Positions 15,802 through 25,393 of a stretch of DNA of 64,000 bases are shown here, piece by piece (positions within the stretch are counted from its first letter, which is position 1; each line of letters begins with the position of its first letter). The translations under genes and the position numbers were made by a program. Below the pieces are notes generated by a model that worked only from the letters and a program-made list of their open reading frames with translations, was not told the DNA's origin and ran no database searches. This DNA is from Massilibacteroides sp. (GTDB taxonomy: Bacteria > Bacteroidota > Bacteroidia > Bacteroidales > Tannerellaceae), in contig NZ_JAQWCQ010000009.1 of assembly GCF_028705895.1 (NCBI RefSeq), positions 22,619 through 86,618 of the forward strand, written 5' to 3'.

Positions 15802-16533
15802 TTAAGAGAATAACGAATATTTATTCAGAAATTCCATAAAAGCTTGTTTATAGCTGTCGGAAATAGGGATATAGGTTTTCCCGAATACGATCCGATTCCT
15901 CTCAATTACTTTTATTTTCTGTGGCTGGACAATAAAAGAACGGTGAACACGGATAAAACGATTATCCGGCAGCATCTCTTCCATTGCTTTCAGGCTGATT
16001 AATGACAATATAGGATGAGCTTCGTCTTCAACATATATTTTCACATAATCTTTCAGTCCCTCGATGTATATTATTTTCGAAAGTTCTATTCTTACTAATT
16101 TATATTCCGTCTTGACAAATATACTTTCTACTTCTGCGCTTTGAGGCTCTTGCTCCAATGAAGGTTTACGCAGCAACTCATACCACTGAAGGGCTTTATT
16201 GGCCGATTTCAGGAAATCAGGATAACTAATCGGTTTTAGCAGGTAATCCAAAGCATTTACTTTGTAACTATCCAGTGCATACTGGCTGAATGCTGTTGTG
16301 AAAATTATCCGTGTCTCTTCTTTTATAATTCGTGAAAATTCCAGGCCGTTAAGTTCCGGCATTTGTATGTCAAGAAACAGTAAATCGACTGGTTGCTTTG
16401 TCAGCTCGCCAACAGCATCTAATGCACTGTTATATGTACCTTTTAGCTGCAAAAAAGGAGTCTTCAACACGTAGCTTTCAAGCAAACTGACAGCTAAAGG
16501 TTCATCATCTATAATTGCACAGGTTAGTTTCAT
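15802..16533 (-). CDS. LytTR-family response regulator
   Basis: A 243-residue response regulator: REC domain (about 1-120) with IIDDEP and the phosphoacceptor D in [13 protein letters not shown] (about 55), and a C-terminal LytTR DNA-binding domain (about 140-240) with [19 protein letters not shown] and HRSFIV. It overlaps the kinase gene by one base (A of TGA/ATG type), so both are made together. LytTR proteins bind short direct repeats, so this regulator is not the likely owner of the palindromes discussed at 22476 and 32529. The adjacent MacAB-TolC operon is the natural candidate target. Confidence 0.92.
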   Translation of the reverse strand: MKLTCAIIDDEPLAVSLLESYVLKTPFLQLKGTYNSALDAVGELTKQPVDLLFLDIQMPELNGLEFSRIIKEETRIIFTTAFSQYALDSYKVNALDYLLKPISYPDFLKSANKALQWYELLRKPSLEQEPQSAEVESIFVKTEYKLVRIELSKIIYIEGLKDYVKIYVEDEAHPILSLISLKAMEEMLPDNRFIRVHRSFIVQPQKIKVIERNRIVFGKTYIPISDSYKQAFMEFLNKYSLFS

Positions 16534-17612
16534 CAGGCCGTTAATATGATGGATAATTCACTCTTATACACCTCTCCTTCTCTTCCATACTGAAGAGAAT
16601 ACGTCTCGGGATAGAGCAATGCCAGGCGTTTTTCAAGATTAGGCAATCCGATCCCCGAGCCACTCTTATCTTGTTGGTCCTTCGGGAAAAAGCTATTCTC
16701 TATAACGCAATCCAACTCTTTGTTCTTTTGTGTGATACGAATATGGATGAATGAGGGCTTGCTATTACTTATTCCATGTTTAAATGCATTCTCTATCAGA
16801 GTAATAAATAGCAAAGGGGCTACTTGTGCCTCTTCATTCTCGATATTAATTTCCGTCTGTAATTCTACATTTTTAGCCAGGCGAATACGCATTAGCTCGA
16901 TATAGTTGCTCACAAAATCAAGTTCCTTGGCTACAGAAACAAAAGGCTGACTGCTTTCATAAAGCACGTAACGAAGCAGTCGGCTTAGTTCATGTATTGT
17001 TTCCTGAGCTTGTTCAGGGCTTAAAGCGATCAGACTATAAATATTATTCAATGTATTGAACAGAAAATGTGGATTCAGTTGACTTTTGAGATTCGTTAAT
17101 TCAGCTTCCGCCCTACTCTTTTCAAGATCTTTCCGCATAGTTTCCATCTGAAACCAATTTCCCGTCATCCGTATGGCAACACTCAACACGATTACTGCCG
17201 AATACATGAAAAGATTCCTTAACATGAAACCAGCCATCTGTATGGTATCATGCTCTCTTTTACCTTCGGTTATCACATATTCCGGAGGGGGAAGTTGCTG
17301 CATGATCAGATGCACGATAGACATAACGGCCAGCGCAAGCAGCAGGTTTGAAAAAATAAACTTCCAGACTTGTCCTGCCGTAAGAAAACGCCTGATCAGA
17401 TAGAAGTAATTAGAATAAAAAACAATCGCAAAAGAAGCGACTATAATACAGTTACGAAAGAAAAAGTCCGGTGTAACGGAGAACTCACTTCTTCCCGTAA
17501 AGAAGAATGGAATCCACAAAGGTATTGTCCACACCGCCACATGAATCAGTATTCCGATTTTCCGAACCAACGGAGCCGTCGTCTGACTGATGTTATTCCT
17601 TTTTTCTTTCAT
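16533..17612 (-). CDS. LytS-type sensor histidine kinase
   Basis: A 359-residue membrane kinase of the His_kinase (PF06580) class. Four membrane helices at about 22-40, 52-72, 84-104 and 127-148; then a coiled-coil linker and the H-box LKSQLNPHFLFNTLNNIYSL (about 184-203) with the phosphoacceptor His; ATPase with APLLFITLIENAFKHGIS (about 280) and a G-box GSGIGLPNLEKRL (about 330). The ATG at 17612 is used because a TTG at 17621 is part of a TATATTTG stretch (17619-17626) that could be a promoter. Partner of the LytTR regulator. Confidence 0.9.
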   Translation of the reverse strand: MKEKRNNISQTTAPLVRKIGILIHVAVWTIPLWIPFFFTGRSEFSVTPDFFFRNCIIVASFAIVFYSNYFYLIRRFLTAGQVWKFIFSNLLLALAVMSIVHLIMQQLPPPEYVITEGKREHDTIQMAGFMLRNLFMYSAVIVLSVAIRMTGNWFQMETMRKDLEKSRAEAELTNLKSQLNPHFLFNTLNNIYSLIALSPEQAQETIHELSRLLRYVLYESSQPFVSVAKELDFVSNYIELMRIRLAKNVELQTEINIENEEAQVAPLLFITLIENAFKHGISNSKPSFIHIRITQKNKELDCVIENSFFPKDQQDKSGSGIGLPNLEKRLALLYPETYSLQYGREGEVYKSELSIILTA

Positions 17613-17631
17613 AAGACACAAATATATTAAA

Positions 17632-18852
17632 TCATTCGTAGCGAATGGCTTCTATCGGATCTAATTGTGCTGCTTTCTTCGCCGGATACCATCCGAAGAA
17701 AATACCGGTCAACGTACAAACGGCAAATGACAAGAACACGCTCCAGGGTTGTATGTAGATCGGGAACCGGGCTACACCGTTTACAATTAAAGAGGCTCCA
17801 ACACCGAGAATAACACCAATCAACCCTCCTGTCACACTAATAAGAATAGACTCGATAAGGAATTGTGCCAATATATCCCGTCCTTTTGCTCCGATACTCA
17901 TTCGCAGTCCGATTTCTCGTGTACGTTCAGTAACGGAAACATACATGATGTTCATAATCCCAATACCACCTACAAGGAGAGAAATACCAGCCACAGCCGC
18001 AAGTAAAACCGTCATCATATCCGTTGTGCTTGTCAACATGTTGCTTAATTCCTGTTGACTACGAATTGTAAAGTCATCATCATCGGTCGCTTTTAACTTG
18101 TGGTTGCGGCGTAGTATTTCTGAGATTTCATCAATGGCCTGATCTGTATATTCTTCTTTCAGAGCAGAACAAGTAAGGCCCTGCAGGTGGGTGATGGCCA
18201 GGATTCTTTTTTGGATAGTTGTGTACGGAGCTAAGATTAGGTTATCCTGGTCCATCCCCATGCTGTTGTAACCTTTACTCTCCAATGTTCCGATAATGCG
18301 GAACGGTATTTTATTAAATCGTATTACTTTTCCTACAGGATTTTCTCCGTTCTTGAAGAGTTCGTCAATTACGGTTTTTCCCACAACGCAGACTTTGGCT
18401 GCGGATTGAATGTCCTGTTCCGTGAACATATCTCCCTCTTCTACTTTATAGCGACGGATATCTAAGTATTCCGGGCTTATACCATAAATTGTGGAGGGAG
18501 TGTTGTTGGCTCCGAAAATAACCTGTCCGCTGCTGTTTACTGAAGGAGAAACGGCAGATATATAGCGTGTTTCGTTCACTATATCTTCGTAATCTTTCAG
18601 TTTTAACGTCTCCATGGCAGAAGCATCTTGTCTTACTCCACCACGAATATCAGCTCCGGGTTGTATCATAATCATATTTGATCCCATCTCACTGATCTGG
18701 GATTGGATACTTTTCTTTGAACCCTGTCCAATTGCGAGCATAGTAATCACCGATCCAACCCCGATGATAATCCCTAACATGGTCAGGAATCCACGCAATT
18801 TATTATTTGCTAAAGCCCTTAGGGCAATCTTTATTAAATTCGTCCCGTTCAT
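17632..18852 (-). CDS. MacB-type ABC permease
   Basis: A 406-residue FtsX/MacB permease: N-terminal helix (about 20-42), a large MacB_PCD periplasmic domain (about 45-270), and three C-terminal helices (about 285-395). The DPIEAIRYE ending is typical. It works as a mechanotransmitter with the ATPase encoded immediately upstream (18855-19619), pairing with the adaptor and TolC genes of the same operon. The kinase gene starts 19 nt after its stop, so it may be read through. Substrate unknown; macrolides or lipoproteins/peptides are typical for the family. Confidence 0.93.
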   Translation of the reverse strand: MNGTNLIKIALRALANNKLRGFLTMLGIIIGVGSVITMLAIGQGSKKSIQSQISEMGSNMIMIQPGADIRGGVRQDASAMETLKLKDYEDIVNETRYISAVSPSVNSSGQVIFGANNTPSTIYGISPEYLDIRRYKVEEGDMFTEQDIQSAAKVCVVGKTVIDELFKNGENPVGKVIRFNKIPFRIIGTLESKGYNSMGMDQDNLILAPYTTIQKRILAITHLQGLTCSALKEEYTDQAIDEISEILRRNHKLKATDDDDFTIRSQQELSNMLTSTTDMMTVLLAAVAGISLLVGGIGIMNIMYVSVTERTREIGLRMSIGAKGRDILAQFLIESILISVTGGLIGVILGVGASLIVNGVARFPIYIQPWSVFLSFAVCTLTGIFFGWYPAKKAAQLDPIEAIRYE

Positions 18853-18854
18853 GC

Positions 18855-19619
18855 TTAGTCGTCGTTTTTAGGCAGTTTGGCTAATGCTTCGGCTGCTGAA
18901 AGTATATTATTGTTGTATGTATCACTCACTACGCGTCCGTCCTTCAGCGTAATATTCCGACTGGTATAGCAGGCTATTTCCGGATTGTGGGTGACAAATA
19001 TAATAGTACGTCCTTCGGCGTGTAACTTCTGGAACAACACAAGTATCTCAAAACTGGTACGTGTATCCAAGTTTCCCGTCGCTTCATCCGCAAGAATTAC
19101 AGCCGGACTATTAACCAACGCTCTGGCAATTGCAACACGTTGCATCTGTCCTCCGGACATCTGATTACTTTTATGATTAAGTCTATCCCCTAACCCAACT
19201 GCAACCAACGATTCTATCGCTTTTTCTCTCCGTTGTACAGCATTAAAAGACGGATTATACATCAGCGGCAATTCAACGTTCTCAATAGCTGTCGTCTTGG
19301 GCAAAAGATTGTAACTCTGAAATACGAAACCAATCTTTCTGTTGCGAAGCGTGGCGCGGGCATTCTTTCCCATACTACGAACGGGTGTTCCATCCAGATA
19401 GTATTCGCCTTTTGTAGGAGTATCAAGACATCCCAACGTGTTGAGCAGTGTACTCTTCCCTGATCCGGATGTTCCCATTATGGTTACGAATTCTCCTTCG
19501 TTGATCGTAAATGAGACCCCTCTCAGCGCGTGTACTATTTCTTCTCCCACATGGAAATCACGTGTGATCCCCTCCAGTCGAATAATTTCCCGTTTATTTG
19601 TTGTAAATGTCTTATCCAT
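18855..19619 (-). CDS. MacB-type ABC ATPase
   Basis: A 254-residue ATPase with Walker A GTSGSGKST (about 48-56), FQSYNLLPKTT Q-loop, signature MSGGQMQRVAIARALV (about 151), Walker B AVILADEATGNLD (about 172-184) and H-loop FVTHN. Unlike the usual fused MacB, ATPase and permease are separate, the common Bacteroidota form. Third gene of the operon, 8 nt after the adaptor stop and 2 nt before the permease. Confidence 0.93.
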   Translation of the reverse strand: MDKTFTTNKREIIRLEGITRDFHVGEEIVHALRGVSFTINEGEFVTIMGTSGSGKSTLLNTLGCLDTPTKGEYYLDGTPVRSMGKNARATLRNRKIGFVFQSYNLLPKTTAIENVELPLMYNPSFNAVQRREKAIESLVAVGLGDRLNHKSNQMSGGQMQRVAIARALVNSPAVILADEATGNLDTRTSFEILVLFQKLHAEGRTIIFVTHNPEIACYTSRNITLKDGRVVSDTYNNNILSAAEALAKLPKNDD

Positions 19620-19627
19620 GTTTGCTG

Positions 19628-20833
19628 TTATTCTTTTGATTGACTTTTCCGGTTATTATTTCCTCCCGGAGGGCTCGGCATAAATGGACTTTTTTCGGCA
19701 GAAGCTGTTGAAGTTCCTTTGGAAACTGTTTTTAGTTCAACAACTACTTCTTCTTTATCGGTCAGACCTTCCGTAATTTCCGTCAGGCTACCGCTAACAG
19801 CTCCCGTCGTTATCACTTTAGGAACTAAAGTCTGTCCATTTTTCTGCCACACAATCTTTTTCCCAGAAGGAGCATCAGAATTTCCTTCCACATTGATTCC
19901 CATTTCGCTTAGCAATTCAACATCAGGAACAAATCTCAATGCCTTAGTTGGAATGGTAAGTACGTTGTCACGTTCTAAAGTATAGATGGAAACATTTGCA
20001 GTCAGCCCCGGTTTTAATTTCAACTCAGGATTATAGGCACTGATTACCACTTCATAAGTCACAACATTTGACTCCACAACAGCTTCAAGTCTTACCTGCG
20101 TAACAGCTCCTTCAAACACATCATCCGGATAAGCATCGACAGAAAATTTCACATTCTGACCTTCTTCAACAGTACCTATATCTGCCTCATCCACATCGGC
20201 AATAACACGCATCTGCGTTAAATCGTTAGCTATCGTAAATAAAGTCGGCGTACTAAATCCGGCAGCAACAGTCTGTCCTTCTTCCACAGCTCTGTTAATA
20301 ACAACTCCATCTATCGGACTCAGAATCGTTGCATATTCCAGATTTCGTTTCACCTTAATAATATTGGCTTTACTCTGCTCATAACTGTTTTTTGCTCTTT
20401 CGTAGTTATAAACGGCCGTTTCGTAATCCGTATCACTTATAAGTTTCTTTTCATACAAGACTTTACTACGGGAAAAATTCTTCTCCTGATATTCAAATTC
20501 TGTTTTGCTGCTTGCCAGACTTGCCTGATTCGAGGCCAGTTCCGCCTGCAGATTAACTTTATCCATCTCCGCCAGTAGTTGTCCTTTTTTTACTACACTA
20601 TTATAGTCAACATAAAGCTTGTCGATGATACCGGATACCTGTGTACCTACTTCCACTTCTACAACAGGCTCTACAGTTCCTGTTGCTGTTATAACATTGG
20701 AAAAAGTACTCCTCTCCGTTGCAGCAGTCTCTAATCTAACGGATTCTCCTGAAGGCTTTTTAAGAAAGAAGAATAGAACCCCTCCAACTATCAACAGGAC
20801 AATAACTCCAATACTGATCTTTCGCTTGTTCAT
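19628..20833 (-). CDS. MacA/HlyD-family periplasmic adaptor
   Basis: A 401-residue efflux adaptor anchored by one helix (about 7-22). It has the biotinyl-lipoyl half motifs (GTQVSGIIDKLYVDYNSVVK at about 67-86 and ILSPIDGVVINRAVEEGQTV at about 172), an alpha-hairpin (about 95-160) and beta-barrel domains. The C-terminal tail is rich in Ser/Pro/Asn (PSPPGGNNNRKS). The ATG at 20833 avoids overlap with tolC; the longer frame at 20878 lacks support. Links the ABC pair to the TolC-like channel. Confidence 0.9.
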   Translation of the reverse strand: MNKRKISIGVIVLLIVGGVLFFFLKKPSGESVRLETAATERSTFSNVITATGTVEPVVEVEVGTQVSGIIDKLYVDYNSVVKKGQLLAEMDKVNLQAELASNQASLASSKTEFEYQEKNFSRSKVLYEKKLISDTDYETAVYNYERAKNSYEQSKANIIKVKRNLEYATILSPIDGVVINRAVEEGQTVAAGFSTPTLFTIANDLTQMRVIADVDEADIGTVEEGQNVKFSVDAYPDDVFEGAVTQVRLEAVVESNVVTYEVVISAYNPELKLKPGLTANVSIYTLERDNVLTIPTKALRFVPDVELLSEMGINVEGNSDAPSGKKIVWQKNGQTLVPKVITTGAVSGSLTEITEGLTDKEEVVVELKTVSKGTSTASAEKSPFMPSPPGGNNNRKSQSKE

Positions 20834-20861
20834 ATCGTTATTTATTTTTCGTAAGCATTGT

Positions 20862-22187
20862 TTATAATTTCTCGTCAACCGTTTTTTTCTGATAGATATT
20901 AAGAAGCTGGATACTCATTACAGCCATGTATTTGGTCTGTAAAAGCTCTTGTTGAGCACTCAGCCAGTTGCTCTTCTCAGTCAGTAACTCCAATGTGTTC
21001 TTCATACCTAAAAAGAATTGTTCTTCTGTTTGCCTGTAACTTTGTTGTACCGCATTTAATCGGTCTTCCGCAGAGAGGTACTGTTCCTGAGAAGAGGTGG
21101 CATCGAGATAAAGTCCTTCTACTGTCTTCAGTAGTGCTTTCTGTGTGTTTAATAGTTCTAACTGACTGGTAGTAACAGCCAGTTTTGCTTTATTCACTGC
21201 TGTTTTGTTTTCTCTGTTAGAAAAGATGGGAATACTAACCGTTAATCCTACACTTTCGCTAAACCTGTCCCATAGCTGATCTTTAAATGTAATCCCTGTT
21301 CCGGAGGAATGTCCGGTTCCAATTCCTGCACTTAATGACAGAGAAGGGAGATAACCTGCTTTTGCCTTTTTAATTTCTAATTCTGATATCTCAACATTTA
21401 GTTTACTGCTTTTCATTTCCGGCATGACCGACAAGGCGGTATTGTATATTTCCTGCTTGTCAGAAAGCGGAATCATAACATCAGCCGAAGTCAGTTCAGG
21501 AATTTCCAGTTCAATTTCTTCCTCAATGTCTAATTCTAATAATTGTTTTAATTGCAATTTGTAATTTGCCAGATTTTTTTCTGCGACAACCAACTGATAC
21601 TTATCCGTACTGAGTTGACTTTCAATCTGTGATAGATCTACTTTAGAAATAGAACCGGCTTTGTACAATTCTTCTGAACGATCACGCTGAGCTTGGGAAA
21701 CATCAACAGTGCTTTTATTTATAGCTACCGCCTCATTCGCATATAACACCTGCATATATGCCTGGATCAATGCAATCCGAATATCATCTTCGCTTTGTTC
21801 AATGTTCAGATGATCAGCTTGTGTCTGTAAATCTTGTTGCTTGATTGCATTCAGACGTTTACCCCCATCAAACAATTTCAAACTTGCATTTACTCCGTAA
21901 CTCCCCGTATAACTATTATTATCAGCTACATTAGAGGAGGGGTAGTTTGAGAAATTATGAGAACTTGATGCAGACAAAGAAGGAAAGAGTTGTGCCTTCG
22001 CCTGTTTTAGGTCTTCTTCACCCGACAAAAGGCTTACTTTGCTTTTCTTAACCTGAATATTATGTTCTAATGCATAATCCAAACATGTCTTTAATGTCCA
22101 CGTCTGCGGTTTCTCCTGCGCAATCATGCTTAGAGGAAAGAGCAAAAGGAAAAAACAGAATATAAAATAATACCTTTTCATGTTCAT
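20862..22187 (-). CDS. TolC-like outer-membrane efflux protein
   Basis: A 441-residue outer-membrane factor: signal peptide (about 1-23, ending IAQE) and two OEP repeats with long alpha-hairpins (about 40-230 and 245-440). Periodic hydrophobic and coiled segments (SEDDIRIALIQAYMQVLYAN near 150) fit the TolC tunnel. First gene of the MacAB-TolC operon with a promoter at 22217-22224. Confidence 0.92.
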   Translation of the reverse strand: MNMKRYYFIFCFFLLLFPLSMIAQEKPQTWTLKTCLDYALEHNIQVKKSKVSLLSGEEDLKQAKAQLFPSLSASSSHNFSNYPSSNVADNNSYTGSYGVNASLKLFDGGKRLNAIKQQDLQTQADHLNIEQSEDDIRIALIQAYMQVLYANEAVAINKSTVDVSQAQRDRSEELYKAGSISKVDLSQIESQLSTDKYQLVVAEKNLANYKLQLKQLLELDIEEEIELEIPELTSADVMIPLSDKQEIYNTALSVMPEMKSSKLNVEISELEIKKAKAGYLPSLSLSAGIGTGHSSGTGITFKDQLWDRFSESVGLTVSIPIFSNRENKTAVNKAKLAVTTSQLELLNTQKALLKTVEGLYLDATSSQEQYLSAEDRLNAVQQSYRQTEEQFFLGMKNTLELLTEKSNWLSAQQELLQTKYMAVMSIQLLNIYQKKTVDEKL

Positions 22188-22216
22188 GCGTTTGTATTTT
22201 CTAAAAGTTGATGTGG

Positions 22217-22224
22217 CAAAACTA
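22217..22224 (-). promoter_or_regulatory. -7 box of the tolC-macAB operon
   Basis: TAGTTTTG on the minus strand fits TAnnTTTG, 29 nt upstream of the tolC-like ATG at 22187. Confidence 0.65.
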
Positions 22225-22420
22225 TAATACCGCTCTTCCTCTTACAAACACAATCTACACAGAGCCGGGAAGCATAGACAGAAACGTTTCTTTTATCGAC
22301 GAATAAGGATACCTGTTGGAGGGACTCTTTTATAATAAATATATGTAGGATCATCCGTGTATAACTCCGGATAAATTGGGGAGGATCTTGTTCACCTGTT
22401 CAAAGCATAGTAACACAAAA

Positions 22421-22447
22421 AAAAATATAAAGGTTATTTTCGGAAAT
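22421..22447. repeat. second copy of the 27-nt intergenic repeat
   Basis: Identical over 27 nt to 3247-3273, about 19 kb away. Core ATATAAAGGTTATTTTCGG. Here it is single and not part of a hairpin. Confidence 0.75.
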
Positions 22448-22475
22448 CAGGGCATTTTTGAGACAAAAGAAAGAA

Positions 22476-22493
22476 ATACCTACATGTTGGTAT
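22476..22493. promoter_or_regulatory. operator candidate ATACC-N8-GGTAT, ABC/DUF4857 operon
   Basis: ATACCTACATGTTGGTAT is an 18-nt palindrome with one mismatched pair. It ends 22 nt upstream of the -7 box at 22516. A box of the same pattern (32529-32546) lies the same 22 nt from the -7 box of the opposing TonB operon. Confidence 0.7.
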
Positions 22494-22515
22494 TTTCGCA
22501 TTATTAATAATGAAG

Positions 22516-22523
22516 TACTTTTG
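22516..22523 (+). promoter_or_regulatory. -7 box of the ABC/DUF4857 operon
   Basis: TACTTTTG on the plus strand fits TAnnTTTG, 56 nt upstream of the ATG at 22580. Confidence 0.7.
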
Positions 22524-22579
22524 CTTACCCTGAATGTTGTTTAATCTGAACAGTACGTTGGGGTGATTTAATTAATCTT

Positions 22580-23455
22580 ATGGACACAATCATTGAATGT
22601 GATAATATCACGCACTATTATGGTAAGCGGTTGATTTATCAAAATCTGAATTTTGAAGTTAAAAAAGGTAAGATTTTAGGCCTTCTTGGTAAAAACGGAA
22701 CCGGAAAGACGACAATCATCAATATTCTTAACGGCTATCTTAAACCGCGTTCCGGCGTTTGCCGTTTGTTTGGTGAGGATATGGAGCATATCAGTCCGGC
22801 TACGAAAGCCCGTGTGGGGTTACTCTTGGAAGGACATATCCAGCACACTTACTTTAATGTGGAACAGATAGAACATTTCTACAGTCAGTTTTTCCCAAAC
22901 TGGAAACGGGATGCGTATTATGAATTGTTGAAGAAACTGCAGGTTACGAGAACGCAGAAATTAAGCACCATGTCTTGTGGGCAACGTTCTCAGGTAGCCC
23001 TTGGATTATTGTTTGCGCAAGATCCGGAATTACTTATTTTAGACGATTTCTCGATGGGGCTTGATCCGGGCTACCGTCGTCTTTTTGTGGAGTTTCTTAA
23101 AGAATATGCAACGGCAGAAGGGAAAACAGTTTTCCTCACGTCGCATATCATTCAGGACATGGAAATGCTGATCGACGATTGTATTATCCTGGACTACGGG
23201 CGTATATTACTTCACCTGCCCACAAAAGAAATCATGGAAAACTTCCGCCGTTTCCGCTTTTCTGCTGAGGCAAACGAAATCTCTTCTCAATCAGATCTCT
23301 GGAACACTCAGAAGATCGGTTCGGAATGGGAGACTTATTCTTTTCTGCCGACAGCGGAAGTGGAACAACGACTGGCTGCTTTCGGGGCAAACAAACTGAC
23401 TGAAGAACGAATATCTCTGGAGGATGCCTTTATCGGGCTGACAGGAAAATACTAA
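22580..23455 (+). CDS. ABC transporter ATPase with altered motifs
   Basis: A 291-residue ATPase of the YtrB/CcmA-like group. Walker A GKNGTGKTT (about 37-45) is normal. The signature is MSCGQRSQVAL (about 133) instead of LSGGQ, and Walker B is LLILDDFSMGLD (about 151), with Asp in place of the usual catalytic Glu. H-loop TSHI is kept. A C-terminal extension after residue 215 may be a regulatory or dimer part. First gene of a five-gene plus-strand operon (permease, DUF4857, OB-fold lipoprotein, PepSY-type protein). The Glu-to-Asp change may slow ATP hydrolysis; this is inference. Confidence 0.85.
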   Translation: MDTIIECDNITHYYGKRLIYQNLNFEVKKGKILGLLGKNGTGKTTIINILNGYLKPRSGVCRLFGEDMEHISPATKARVGLLLEGHIQHTYFNVEQIEHFYSQFFPNWKRDAYYELLKKLQVTRTQKLSTMSCGQRSQVALGLLFAQDPELLILDDFSMGLDPGYRRLFVEFLKEYATAEGKTVFLTSHIIQDMEMLIDDCIILDYGRILLHLPTKEIMENFRRFRFSAEANEISSQSDLWNTQKIGSEWETYSFLPTAEVEQRLAAFGANKLTEERISLEDAFIGLTGKY

Positions 23456-23469
23456 TAAAGAAACGACTT

Positions 23470-24141
23470 ATGTATAAAGCATTATTTTATAAAGAATGGA
23501 CAAAAACAAAACGAATCACGTCACTTCTTGCGTTCGTTTTTCTGGCTTCATTGATTTATACGTTTATTAATACCGGACAGTTATTTCGGGTCAGCGGAGC
23601 TGTCGAAGTATGGTCGGCTGTTTTGCTAAAGGACATGCCTCTCCTTCCAAACTGGATAGATAAGCTTCCTTTGTTGGCCGGTTTGCTGTTAGGCTTCTCC
23701 CAATTTGTTCCTGAAATGACGGACAAGAGATTAAAACTGACTTTACATCTGCCTTTGCCGGAAACGCGCATTGTCGCAACGATGTTGGTTTATGGGCTAT
23801 TGGTTTTGTTTAGCTTGTTATTCTTTTCTTCTCTTATTCTGGTGGTTTATCTTTCCTCTTATTATCCGCAGGAAATCATCGCGATGATGTTATGGTCAGC
23901 AGCGCCCTGGTTTCTGGCCGGGCTGACGGGCTACTTGTTTGCTGCCTGGATCTGCATTGAGCCGGTATGGAAACAGCGTGTATTCAATGCGCTTATTGGC
24001 GTTACTGCCATGTTGCTCTTTTTCTTTTCTGCCCGTTCCGGAGCTTACGTGTTCTTTCTGCCTTGGTTGGTTCTGTTGGTTTTTATTAGCTTCGGATTTC
24101 CGTTTTATTCGGCTTCCCGATTTAAAGATGGTGCTCAATAA
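23470..24141 (+). CDS. ABC-2-like permease protein
   Basis: A 223-residue integral membrane protein with about six helices (e.g. LLAFVFLASLIYTFINTG, GLLVLFSLLFFSSLILVVYL, MLLFFFSARSGAYVFFLPWL). It lies 14 nt after the ATPase and fits as its membrane partner. The long loop LLKDMPLLPNWIDKLP is near residue 52. Family is not resolved beyond ABC-2-like; substrate unknown. Confidence 0.75.
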   Translation: MYKALFYKEWTKTKRITSLLAFVFLASLIYTFINTGQLFRVSGAVEVWSAVLLKDMPLLPNWIDKLPLLAGLLLGFSQFVPEMTDKRLKLTLHLPLPETRIVATMLVYGLLVLFSLLFFSSLILVVYLSSYYPQEIIAMMLWSAAPWFLAGLTGYLFAAWICIEPVWKQRVFNALIGVTAMLLFFFSARSGAYVFFLPWLVLLVFISFGFPFYSASRFKDGAQ

Positions 24142-24153
24142 ATTGTCTTTGTC

Positions 24154-25377
24154 ATGAAATATAAAAATATAATATCTCTTTTTATTCTTCTTCTGATTAC
24201 CGTTGTCGGACTGTGGGGAATCCCTGTACTTGTAAAGAAAGCGACCTATTCTCCGGATGATTATCCCTTCGTATATTTTAGTTCTGGATTGAAAAAGATT
24301 GCCTTGATCGATTATAAAAACAAAGAGTTTCCGATGTCGGATATTGACGGGAATAAATACAACACTGCGGCATTCGATACACTAATGCCTTTCCTGAATT
24401 TTCGCCAATTGATGTCGGACGGACGACTGCCGGAAAAGATTGAAGGAATAGAGATTACACCTCAATTATTACGTTCAAAATCGGTTGTCTATAAATACAT
24501 GCCGAAGTATGTCGATGTACCTGTTACCGGTTTGTATATTCTTTTCGAATCGATGCCGAAACGTGTTGGTCTCAAGATGCCGGACGATGTGTTCAGGATG
24601 AAAGATAAAATTGAGTTTATCGATGCGAAAACAAATCAGGTAAATCAGGAAAAAAGTGATCGTTTCGCCAAAGAACTACAAAAACGGGGCTACACATTCC
24701 CGACGCAGTGGGCGATCGGAAATCCGAACCCCCGTAAACCGTATGACGAAGGTTATTTCTGTTTAGATGCAAAAGGAGAACTGTTTCATATTAAGATGGT
24801 AAACGGACGTCCGTTTATCCGCAACACGGAAGCCAGCAAGACCGTAGATATTGCCTCTTTTGCCATTCAGGAAGTCTCCGACAAACGTTATTACGGATAT
24901 CTTTTCAGCAAACAAGGAGAAACATATATTCTGGAAAGTACGGATGGGAAATATACTCCCGTTAAATTAGACATTCCGGCATTCGATCTTAAAAAAGATC
25001 AGTTGATGATTATGGGTAATCTTTTATACTGGACTGTTCAGATAGCAAAGGAAGAAGGACGGGATTATTATATACTGAATTCTGATGACCTGAAAAGTAT
25101 CGACCATCATCATATTGATAGGACAGGAAGCAAATGGGACACTGTTTCGAAGTGGTTATTCCCTTATTTTCTTACCTTTGACTCTCCGGACAGCGAATTT
25201 CTTTATCCAAGAATTCATTTTACCGGTTTTTATGGATTTGCCGCTCATGCGCTTCTTGCCGCAATCGGTGTTGCTTTGTTCAACCGTCGCCGCCTGTTTA
25301 GCGCAGTGTTTATACTCATCTTTGGCGTAGCAGGTTTAATCGGACTTCTGTTACAGCCGAATTATAGAAAACAATAA
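24154..25377 (+). CDS. DUF4857-family membrane protein
   Basis: A 407-residue protein that I place in DUF4857 by neighbourhood and pattern: an N-terminal helix (about 7-25), a long periplasmic domain (about 30-345) with repeated beta-hairpin-like segments (DAKGELFHIKMVNGRPFIR near 205), and two C-terminal helices (about 352-403). Family function is unknown. It is regularly beside an ATPase/permease pair in Bacteroidota; acting as the extracytoplasmic part of that transporter is inference. Confidence 0.7.
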   Translation: MKYKNIISLFILLLITVVGLWGIPVLVKKATYSPDDYPFVYFSSGLKKIALIDYKNKEFPMSDIDGNKYNTAAFDTLMPFLNFRQLMSDGRLPEKIEGIEITPQLLRSKSVVYKYMPKYVDVPVTGLYILFESMPKRVGLKMPDDVFRMKDKIEFIDAKTNQVNQEKSDRFAKELQKRGYTFPTQWAIGNPNPRKPYDEGYFCLDAKGELFHIKMVNGRPFIRNTEASKTVDIASFAIQEVSDKRYYGYLFSKQGETYILESTDGKYTPVKLDIPAFDLKKDQLMIMGNLLYWTVQIAKEEGRDYYILNSDDLKSIDHHHIDRTGSKWDTVSKWLFPYFLTFDSPDSEFLYPRIHFTGFYGFAAHALLAAIGVALFNRRRLFSAVFILIFGVAGLIGLLLQPNYRKQ

Positions 25378-25393
25378 ATTAATTTATAGACTA

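Larger units (their letters stand above)
22225..22579. other. 355-bp divergent intergenic region
   Basis: Separates the tolC-macAB operon from the ABC/DUF4857 operon. It holds the 27-nt intergenic repeat (22421-22447), an ATACC-N8-GGTAT operator (22476-22493) and a canonical plus-strand -7 box (22516-22523). Nothing codes. Confidence 0.8.

Noticed and set aside
15802..16533. LytTR regulator as binder of ATACC-N8-GGTAT
   Set aside because: LytTR domains bind direct repeats rather than palindromes of this form, and the operators are absent near its own operon.
17619..17626. Separate promoter for the LytTR two-component genes
   Set aside because: TATATTTG would place the start within a few bases of the ATG at 17612; left as a chance match, with read-through from the macB operon more likely.
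22309..22326. A further ATACC-N8-GGTAT operator near the tolC operon
   Set aside because: Only the left half matches (right half GGACT), and it is 84 nt from the tolC -7 box.
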